The notes below the pieces were generated by a model. It saw only the letters and a program-made list of their open reading frames with translations. It was not told the DNA's origin and did no database searches. Below, one piece after another: positions 14,869 through 20,889 of a stretch of DNA of 20,889 bases. The DNA comes from Alphaproteobacteria bacterium (GTDB lineage: Bacteria > Pseudomonadota > Alphaproteobacteria > JAEULC01), in assembly GCA_020851015.1 (NCBI GenBank), contig JADZDN010000018.1, positions 1 through 20,889 on the forward strand, given 5' to 3'. The position numbers and the translations under genes were made by a program. Position 1 is the first letter of the stretch, and every line of letters starts with the position of its first letter.

Positions 14869-15774
14869 TTAGGTGAGCAGGAACCGCTTGCGCTTGAGGA
14901 CCAGGCGCGTGACCGCCAGCACCTTCTCCACCACTGGCCGTTCCGTGCCCAGATGATAGACGGCCGCCAGATCCTGCTTAGGAACCGGCGGGCGGACGTC
15001 GAGCCGCCGGATCTCGCGAGAGCGCAGCTCGGACTGCACGATGCCGGTGGGCAGCAGGCTTATTCCCGCCGCCGCCGCTGTCAGGCGTACGATCACCGAC
15101 AGGTTGTTGCAGGTGCTGATGCGGACGGCATCGCAGCCGCCGCGGGCAAACCATTCGCGCACCAGCACGATCAAGCGTGACGGCTCCGGATTGGTGAAAA
15201 CCTGAAACTTGGCCAGATCGGCCGGCCGCAGCGTGCGGTTGGGCAGCGCCAGCCGCGGACTCGCAACCCAAGCAATATCCTGGTTGCCGAGATATTCGGT
15301 CCGGATATGCGCGCCGACCACCGGGTTGGCGACGAAGGCGATGTCGAGTTCGCCCGCATTCACGCGCTGGTTCAACACCGCGCTGTTCTCGATCGTCAAC
15401 GCCATCTTGAGGTCGGGTTCCTCCTTCTCCATCAGCCGCAGCATCGTCGGCAGGCAGACGAGCGCGAAACCATCGGGCGCGCCCAGCCGCAGCGGCGGCC
15501 GGAGGCGACTGCCGAGCCCCGGCTCACCATCGGTCAATTCGCTGGCGATCGCCAGCATCCGCTCCGCCTTCTCGGCAAGCTCCAGCCCGGCCGGCGTGAC
15601 GCGGACCTGCCGCCCCTTGCGCTCGAACAGCCGCGCACCCACCGCTCGCTCCAGCGCACGGATGCGCACGCTGATCGTGGGCTGGGCCACGCGCAGCCGC
15701 TCCGCCGCCGCATGGAAGCTGCCGAGCGCGGCGATCCAGTGAAACGCCTCGATCTGGGGAAGGGTCACCTTCAT
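14869..15774 (-). CDS. LysR-family transcriptional regulator (divergent from hydantoinase genes)
   Basis: This 301-residue LysR protein has a helix-turn-helix in residues 4-62 (GSFHAAAERLRVAQPTISVR) and an effector-binding domain starting near LRPPLRLGAPDGFALVCLPT. It is not GcvA-like and is clearly distinct from the regulator at 5873-6781. The ATG at 15774 has only a weak purine-rich stretch before it. It is transcribed away from the hyuB gene, whose start lies 96 bases beyond, and probably controls the hydantoinase and TRAP genes as well as itself. Effector unknown. Confidence 0.92.
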   Translation of the reverse strand: MKVTLPQIEAFHWIAALGSFHAAAERLRVAQPTISVRIRALERAVGARLFERKGRQVRVTPAGLELAEKAERMLAIASELTDGEPGLGSRLRPPLRLGAPDGFALVCLPTMLRLMEKEEPDLKMALTIENSAVLNQRVNAGELDIAFVANPVVGAHIRTEYLGNQDIAWVASPRLALPNRTLRPADLAKFQVFTNPEPSRLIVLVREWFARGGCDAVRISTCNNLSVIVRLTAAAAGISLLPTGIVQSELRSREIRRLDVRPPVPKQDLAAVYHLGTERPVVEKVLAVTRLVLKRKRFLLT

Positions 15775-15776
15775 CG

Positions 15777-15791
15777 ATTATATTTCTTAAT
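15777..15791. promoter_or_regulatory. Candidate LysR box (T-N11-A) at the LysR start
   Basis: ATTA-N7-TAAT is a perfect 4-base dyad that contains the T-N11-A core of LysR-type sites. It begins three bases upstream of the LysR ATG, so a protein bound there would cover the ribosome-binding region and probably the start of transcription, suiting autorepression. Such short AT dyads can occur by chance. Confidence 0.4.
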
Positions 15792-15819
15792 CCAAGACCG
15801 CTATGGAATTCAATTTTAT

Positions 15820-15831
15820 TTCCGCGCGGAA
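15820..15831. promoter_or_regulatory. Perfect 12-base palindrome upstream of hyuB
   Basis: TTCCGCGCGGAA is a perfect 12-base palindrome 39 bases before the hyuB ATG and 29 bases from the ATTA-N7-TAAT site. Its location suits an operator at the hyuB promoter. No convincing -35/-10 pair could be assigned around it. Confidence 0.35.
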
Positions 15832-15870
15832 CCGTGCCTAGCATTTGAAGGGCCGTAAGGGGGAGACGCG

Positions 15871-17667
15871 ATGGGCGCGCCGCGCGATCCGATAACATTC
15901 GAGCTGTTCAAGAACGCAATCTTCGCGATCGCCGACGAGATGGCGCTGACCATCGTCCGCACCTCCTATTCCGGGGTCATCAAGGACAACATGGACTTCT
16001 CGACCGCGTTCTGCGACGCGAACGGGAAGCTGGTCGCACAGGGCCTCACGCTGCCCGGGCACCTGGGATCGATCCCGACCGCGCTAGAGGCGGTGATGCG
16101 GCGCTACGGCAGCGACATGAAGCCCGGCGACGTGTTCGCGATGAACGACCCATTCGAGGGCGGCATGCATCTGCCGGACATCTTCGTGTTCCGGCCGATC
16201 TATGCCGCGGGCCGGCGCGTCGCATTCAGCGCCACGGTCAGCCACCATACCGATGTCGGTGGCCGCGTGCCGGGGTCCAATGCCTCGGATTCCACCGAGA
16301 TATTCCAGGAAGGCCTGCGGATCCCGCCACTCAAGATGTACGAGGCCGGCAAGCGCAACGAAACCCTGTTCGCGCTGATCGAGCGCAACGTGCGCCTGCC
16401 GGTGCGCGTGTTCGGCGACCTGCGCGCGCAGCTCGCGGCCTGCCACATTGCCGAGACGCAGTTCCTGGAGCTGGTGGCGCGCTATGGCGCCGACGAGACC
16501 GAGGCGATGATGCGCGAGGTCGTGGACTACGCCGAGCGCCTCACGCGCGCCGCGCTGCGCGACCTGCCGGACGGTACCTTCAGCTTCGAGGACTTCCTGG
16601 ACGACGACGGCATCGAGCTGGGCAAGCCGATCCGCCTGTTCGTCACCCTGCACAAGAAGGGCGACGGCATCGTCGCGGACTGGACCGGCACATCGCCGCA
16701 GGTGAAGGGCGCGATCAACAACACGCTTTCCTTCACCAAGGCCGCCACCTATACCGCCATTCGCTCGGTGCTGCCCGAAGGCATTCCGAACAACGAAGGC
16801 GTATTCCGCGCCATCGAGGTCAAGGCGCCGCCCGGCACCATCGCCAATGCCGTGCTGCCGGCTGCCTGCGCGGCACGCGGCCTGACCGGCCTGCGCATGA
16901 CCGATTGCTGCTTTGGCGCGCTGGCGATGATGCTGCCCGACCGGGTGTTCGCCGCTTCCGATGGCGGCGCCACCTGCATCACCATCGGCGGCTACTACCC
17001 CGACCGGCGGCCCTTCATCTACGCCGACTTCACCTCGGGCACTTGGGGCGGGCGGCCCTGGGCGGACGGGCTGGAAGGCAACGCGCATCTCTTCGCCAAT
17101 CTCGCCTCGCACTCCGTCGAGATCACCGAGGCCGAGCAGCCGATCCAGATTCTCGGCTACGAGTACATGCCCGACCGGGGCGGGCCCGGGAAATATCGCG
17201 GCGGCGCGCCCTTCTATCGCGAATACCGTTTCCTGGAGGGCGAGGCGATCCTGCAGGTCCGTTCCGATCGCCGCTATCGACGCTGCTTCGGCCTTTATGG
17301 CGGCTGGCCGGGCCAGCCGTCGATGAACACGATCAACCCGGCAACGGAAAGCCGCGTCCTGCCCAGCAAGTTCACCACGATGATCAAGCGCGACGACATC
17401 TTCCGTCACGAGATCGCCGGCCCCGGCGGCTGGGGCGATCCGCTGGAGCGCGACCCGGCGCGCGTGCTGCGCGACGTGCGCAACGAGCTGGTCTCGCCCG
17501 AGGCAGCGCGGCGCGACTATGGCGTGGTCGTCGATACGGCCGCCTGGAAGGTCGATGAAATTGCAACCAAGGGCGAGCGTCAGCGGCGATTGAGCGAGCG
17601 GACAGAGCGGCCGGCCGCAACAGTCGTATGGGATGAAGCGTCCGCCCTCGGCCTCGCGGCTGAGTAG
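15871..17667 (+). CDS. hyuB: Hydantoinase B / oxoprolinase family subunit
   Basis: This 598-residue subunit of an ATP-dependent cyclic-amide hydrolase or carboxylase works with the HyuA-type partner downstream. Family marks include the opening DPITFELFKNAIFAIADEMA, DNMDFSTAF (39-47), NDPFEGGMHLPD (92-103) and SHHTDVGGRVPGS (124-136). Later come WTGTSPQVKGAINNT and the C-terminal RHEIAGPGGWGDP. Related enzymes are N-methylhydantoin amidohydrolase, 5-oxoprolinase and acetone/acetophenone carboxylases; sequence alone does not choose among them. GGGGGAG precedes the ATG. The HyuA gene starts 12 bases after its stop, and the divergent LysR gene probably regulates both. Confidence 0.93.
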   Translation: MGAPRDPITFELFKNAIFAIADEMALTIVRTSYSGVIKDNMDFSTAFCDANGKLVAQGLTLPGHLGSIPTALEAVMRRYGSDMKPGDVFAMNDPFEGGMHLPDIFVFRPIYAAGRRVAFSATVSHHTDVGGRVPGSNASDSTEIFQEGLRIPPLKMYEAGKRNETLFALIERNVRLPVRVFGDLRAQLAACHIAETQFLELVARYGADETEAMMREVVDYAERLTRAALRDLPDGTFSFEDFLDDDGIELGKPIRLFVTLHKKGDGIVADWTGTSPQVKGAINNTLSFTKAATYTAIRSVLPEGIPNNEGVFRAIEVKAPPGTIANAVLPAACAARGLTGLRMTDCCFGALAMMLPDRVFAASDGGATCITIGGYYPDRRPFIYADFTSGTWGGRPWADGLEGNAHLFANLASHSVEITEAEQPIQILGYEYMPDRGGPGKYRGGAPFYREYRFLEGEAILQVRSDRRYRRCFGLYGGWPGQPSMNTINPATESRVLPSKFTTMIKRDDIFRHEIAGPGGWGDPLERDPARVLRDVRNELVSPEAARRDYGVVVDTAAWKVDEIATKGERQRRLSERTERPAATVVWDEASALGLAAE

Positions 17668-17679
17668 CGGGAGATTCAT

Positions 17680-19782
17680 ATGGACGGCACATCGGGATCG
17701 ACCTTTCGCGTCGGCGTCGATATCGGCGGGACCTTCACCGACATCGTGCTGATGTCGGACGACGGCACGCTGCACACGAAGAAGATCGCCTCCAGCGTCG
17801 ACGACTATGCGCGCGCAATCGCCGAAGGCCTGGCGGAGGCCTTCACGGAAACCGGGCTTGGCAGCAATGACGTCGCCGAGATCCGTCACGGCACGACGGT
17901 CGGCTCGAACGCCATTCTCGAACGGAAGGGCGCGCGCACCGGACTGATCGGCACCAAGGGTTTCCGCGACATCCTGGACATCCGCACGCTGCGCATGCCG
18001 CGGCTTTACGACCTGCGGTGGGAGAAGCCGGCGCCGCTGGTCGAGCGCTATCTGCGCGTCACGGTCGACGAGCGCATCGATGCCCAGGGCCGGATCCAGC
18101 GTCCACTCGATCCCGCGGAGGCCGAGGCGGCGGTCCGGCGCCTGCTGCAGGAGGAGGTCGAAGCGATCGCGATCTGCCTGCTGAACTCCTTCACCAATCC
18201 TGCGCACGAGCAAATTCTACGCGACGCCGTCGCGCGCCTCGCGCCCGGCCTTACCGTCTGCACCAGCTTCGAGGTCCTGCCGGAAATCAAGGAGTACGAG
18301 CGGACCTCCACGACCGTCGTGAACGCCTACCTGAAGCCGGTCGTGCACCGTTATTTGCGCTCGCTGCGCGACAATCTCGACAAGTCGAAGATCAAGGCGC
18401 CGGTGCTGCTGATGCAGTCGAACGGCGGCCTGACGACCGACCGGGCGGCCGCGGAACTGCCGATCCATATCGTCGAATCAGGCCCTGCCGGCGGCGTGAT
18501 CGGATCCCAGGTTCTGGCCCGGGGAATGGGTCTTGAACAGGTCATCACCTTCGACATGGGCGGCACGACGGCCAAGGCATCGTTGATCGAGGCGGGCGAA
18601 GTGACCCGCGTGCACGAGTGCGAGGTCGGTGGTGGCGTCATCGTCGGGTCGCGGCTGTTGACCGGCGCCGGATACACACTGAAGGTGCCGGCCATCGACC
18701 TGGCCGAGGTGGGCGCCGGCGGCGGTTCGCTGCTGTGGCTCGATGCTGGCGGCTCGCTGCGCGTCGGTCCGCGCAGCGCCGGCGCGATGCCTGGCCCGGT
18801 GTGCTATGGCCTTGGCGGTACCGAGCCCACGATCACCGACGCCAATGTGCTGCTCGGCTACATCAATCCCGGCTATCTGGTCGGTGGCGGCCTGAAGCTC
18901 GATGCCGCCAAGGCGCGTACGGCGATCGAAGGGCGCATTGCCGCGCCGATGGGACTGCCGGTCGAGCATGCGGCTTATGGTGCGCACCAGATCGCCGCCG
19001 CCAACATGATCCGCGCGATCAAGTCGGTGTCGACCGAGCGCGGCCGCGACCCGCGCCAGTACACCATGATCGCTTTCGGCGGCAACGGCCCGCTCTTTGC
19101 CGCGGGAATGGCGGAATCGCTGGGGATCAAGCGCATCCTGGTGCCGCCGGTGCCGGGTCTGTTCTCGTCGTTCGGGCTGCTGTGCGCGGAGGTCGAGCAT
19201 CACTATGCGCGCACCTTCCGCCGGCTGCTGCAGAAGGTGGACTTGGCCGAGTTGAACGCGGCCTGGGACCGCATGGCCGACGAGGCGCGCAAGCAGCTTT
19301 CGGACGAAGGCTTCGACGCCGCCGCGCAGCAGATCCGCCGCAGCGCCAGCCTGCACTACCAGGGCCAAACCTACGAGCTGACCGTGGCCGTGCCGGACGG
19401 CCGGATCGACAAGGCCGCGGCCGCTGTCATCGCCGAAGCCTTCGGACGCGAGCATGAGCGTACCTACGGGCACCGCGCCGGGCCCGACGAACCGGTCGAG
19501 CTGATCACCATCCTGGTCACCGGACACGGCTTGTCGGGCCGCGCCCGGCTGCCGGAACAGACCAGACCCAGCCGTGCGGAGGGAGCCAAGCAACCCGCGC
19601 GAAAGGCGTATTTCGGGCCCAAGCAGGGATGGCTGGAGACAGCGGTGCTGCGCCGCAGTGACATCGGGTCTGCGCCACGGCACGGCCCGATGATCGTCGA
19701 GGAGTACGATGCGACCTGCGTCGTGCCGCCGAATGCCCGTGCATCGCTGGACGACCGCGGCAACATCGTCATCGAACGCTGA
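17680..19782 (+). CDS. hyuA: Hydantoinase A / oxoprolinase family subunit (ATP-binding)
   Basis: This 700-residue subunit carries the actin-like ATPase fold that phosphorylates the amide or ketone substrate. The first phosphate motif is RVGVDIGGTFTDIVL (10-24), then RHGTTVGSNAILERKGARTG, and the second phosphate motif is ITFDMGGTTAKASLI (about 289-303), followed by EVGAGGGSLLWLD. The C-terminal part (from about residue 510) is the oxoprolinase-type domain ending in a short beta region (GPMIVEEYDATCVVPP). Its length is normal for the family. ATG 17680 follows GGGAG. It is followed after 69 bases by a TRAP binding protein, suggesting that uptake and hydrolysis of one substrate are coupled. Confidence 0.94.
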   Translation: MDGTSGSTFRVGVDIGGTFTDIVLMSDDGTLHTKKIASSVDDYARAIAEGLAEAFTETGLGSNDVAEIRHGTTVGSNAILERKGARTGLIGTKGFRDILDIRTLRMPRLYDLRWEKPAPLVERYLRVTVDERIDAQGRIQRPLDPAEAEAAVRRLLQEEVEAIAICLLNSFTNPAHEQILRDAVARLAPGLTVCTSFEVLPEIKEYERTSTTVVNAYLKPVVHRYLRSLRDNLDKSKIKAPVLLMQSNGGLTTDRAAAELPIHIVESGPAGGVIGSQVLARGMGLEQVITFDMGGTTAKASLIEAGEVTRVHECEVGGGVIVGSRLLTGAGYTLKVPAIDLAEVGAGGGSLLWLDAGGSLRVGPRSAGAMPGPVCYGLGGTEPTITDANVLLGYINPGYLVGGGLKLDAAKARTAIEGRIAAPMGLPVEHAAYGAHQIAAANMIRAIKSVSTERGRDPRQYTMIAFGGNGPLFAAGMAESLGIKRILVPPVPGLFSSFGLLCAEVEHHYARTFRRLLQKVDLAELNAAWDRMADEARKQLSDEGFDAAAQQIRRSASLHYQGQTYELTVAVPDGRIDKAAAAVIAEAFGREHERTYGHRAGPDEPVELITILVTGHGLSGRARLPEQTRPSRAEGAKQPARKAYFGPKQGWLETAVLRRSDIGSAPRHGPMIVEEYDATCVVPPNARASLDDRGNIVIER

Positions 19783-19815
19783 CATCGACGCGAGCACGCG
19801 ATGACGGGCTTGTTT

Positions 19816-19832
19816 CAATGATCTGAGCATTG
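19816..19832. promoter_or_regulatory. Dyad in the leader of the TRAP binding-protein gene
   Basis: CAATG-ATCTGAG-CATTG is a perfect 5-base dyad with a 7-base spacer, 19 bases before the binding-protein ATG. The stem would be weak in RNA, so a protein-binding site is as likely as a hairpin. It might mark a separate regulated promoter or be chance. Confidence 0.25.
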
Positions 19833-19851
19833 CGCTGGAAAGGGGGAGAAG

Positions 19852-20889
19852 ATGGCAAAACGGTGGATGGGGACATTCGCGCTGGGCGTGCTGTCACTGG
19901 CGTTGGGCTTCGCCTTGCCGGCTTCAGCGCAATTGCCCAAGACCCACATCAAGGGCGTGGGCGAGACGACGGCGATCATCAATGGCTCGCTGCTGGAGCA
20001 ACCGTTTTGGAAGGAGACGATTCCGCAGGCGTCAGGCGGCGCCATCACGGGCGACGTATTGCCATTCGACCAACTAGGATTGGACAACGCGGCGGTATTG
20101 CGCCTGATGAAGTTAGGCGGCATGGATTTCGGCACGACCGATCTCAGCCGCCTCGCCGCCGACGATCCGCGATTCGAGGGCTGCGACCTGGCCGGCGTGA
20201 CATTGTCCATCGATAGGGCGCGCGCTGGATGCGACGCCTATCGGCCGGTGCTCGACCGGCTATTGCAGGAAAACTGGAACGCGAAACTGCTCTATATCGG
20301 CGTGGCGCAGCAGCAGATCTTCTGGTGTCGCGTTCCCGTCGTGGCGCTGGCGGACCTCAAGGGCAAGAAAGTCCGCGTCTTCAACAAGACGATGGTGGAC
20401 TTCCTGGAGGGCATCGGCGCGACTGGCGTCAGCATGGCGTTTCCGGAAGTTGTGCCGTCGCTGCAGCGAGGGGTGATCGATTGTGCCGTCACCGGTACGC
20501 TCAGCGGCAACACCGGCGGCTGGGGCGAGGTCACGTCCCATCAGTACCCGGTCGCGCTTGGCTGGGCGATACGTTTCACCGCCGTCAATCTCAATTCATG
20601 GAAGCGGTTCGATCCGAAGGTCCAGGATTTCTTCGTGGAACAGTACAAGAAATTCGAGGACAAGGTCTGGACGACCATGGCCGAAGCGGCGCAGGACGCC
20701 GAGAACTGCAATACCGGCAAGCCTTGCAAGTACGGCAAACAGGCGAAGCTGACGATCGCCACGATCCGTCCGGAGGACATGGCGGAGTACAAGCGCCTGG
20801 TGGAAAGCGCCGTGCTGGGGAAGTGGGCCAAGCGCTGCGGCGATGCCTGCACCAAGGAATGGAACGCGACGGTCGGCAAGGCCCTCGGC
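19852..20889 (+). CDS. TRAP transporter substrate-binding protein, DctP family (runs off window end)
   Basis: The frame is open from ATG 19852 to the last base, giving 346 residues without a stop. AGGGGGAGAA lies directly before the ATG. A signal peptide is clear (MAKRWMGTFALGVLSLALGF, cleavage after ASA near residue 26). The central region (GKKVRVFNKTMVDFLEGIGA, then FPEVVPSLQRGVIDCAVTGT) is the conserved second-lobe core of DctP receptors for carboxylate-type ligands. At this length it is nearly complete. The mature part has eight cysteines (111, 127, 159, 211, 286, 292, 329, 333), many for a periplasmic receptor, so disulfides are likely. The DctQ/DctM membrane subunits should follow to the right. 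The ligand is probably the substrate of HyuAB or its product; that is inferred. Confidence 0.88.
   Translation, partial: MAKRWMGTFALGVLSLALGFALPASAQLPKTHIKGVGETTAIINGSLLEQPFWKETIPQASGGAITGDVLPFDQLGLDNAAVLRLMKLGGMDFGTTDLSRLAADDPRFEGCDLAGVTLSIDRARAGCDAYRPVLDRLLQENWNAKLLYIGVAQQQIFWCRVPVVALADLKGKKVRVFNKTMVDFLEGIGATGVSMAFPEVVPSLQRGVIDCAVTGTLSGNTGGWGEVTSHQYPVALGWAIRFTAVNLNSWKRFDPKVQDFFVEQYKKFEDKVWTTMAEAAQDAENCNTGKPCKYGKQAKLTIATIRPEDMAEYKRLVESAVLGKWAKRCGDACTKEWNATVGKALG

Noticed and set aside
16084..18213. 709-codon minus-strand open frame across the hyuB/hyuA junction
   Set aside because: Shadow of two genes with complete family motifs; no start context or recognisable domain.
1..20889. CRISPR arrays, tandem repeats or defence systems
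   Set aside because: No regularly spaced direct repeats and no nuclease, helicase or toxin-antitoxin families were recognised; the content is metabolic and transport-related.

Overview
The window comes from a GC-rich alphaproteobacterium, most likely a soil or plant-associated member of the Hyphomicrobiales (Bradyrhizobium-like). This rests on the GC-rich third codon positions, a decayed IS66-type tnpA of the kind common in rhizobia, and the density of ABC/TRAP uptake genes and LysR/GntR regulators. No rRNA, tRNA or CRISPR was recognised. It reads as a run of small-molecule uptake and catabolism cassettes.

Left edge (1-763): the tail of an unidentified gene, a doubtful small minus-strand ORF, and a truncated IS66 tnpA. 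Block A (764-6781): a six-gene minus-strand operon, in transcription order periplasmic binding protein, RidA-family protein, FAD-dependent amine/amino-acid oxidase, two GlnP/HisM-type permeases and a GlnQ-type ATPase. A divergent GcvA-like LysR regulator shares its promoter region. The logic looks like import of a polar amine or amino acid, oxidation to an imine, and imine hydrolysis. Positions 6782-7501 form a scar-like stretch with only doubtful small ORFs and one strong 12-bp hairpin.

Block B (7502-14817): an amidohydrolase and an enolase-superfamily enzyme on the minus strand, divergent from a FadR-type GntR regulator. The regulator is followed on the plus strand by a second complete polar-amino-acid ABC transporter (permease, binding protein, permease, ATPase) and a creatininase-family amidohydrolase translationally coupled to the ATPase. 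A palindrome sits between the -35 and -10 of the divergent promoter.

Block C (14869-20889): a LysR regulator divergent from an ATP-dependent hydantoinase/oxoprolinase pair (HyuB, HyuA), followed by a DctP-type TRAP binding protein cut off by the window end.

The enzyme set (amidohydrolase, creatininase-like, ATP-dependent hydantoinase, amine oxidase, RidA) would suit stepwise breakdown of a cyclic amide or ureide such as creatinine, N-methylhydantoin or a relative. That is an inference from gene content, no single gene proves it, and several required steps are not in the window. The most unusual single observation is that the enolase-superfamily enzyme keeps the KxK and Asp/Glu/Asp metal site but has Tyr where the second catalytic Lys normally lies.
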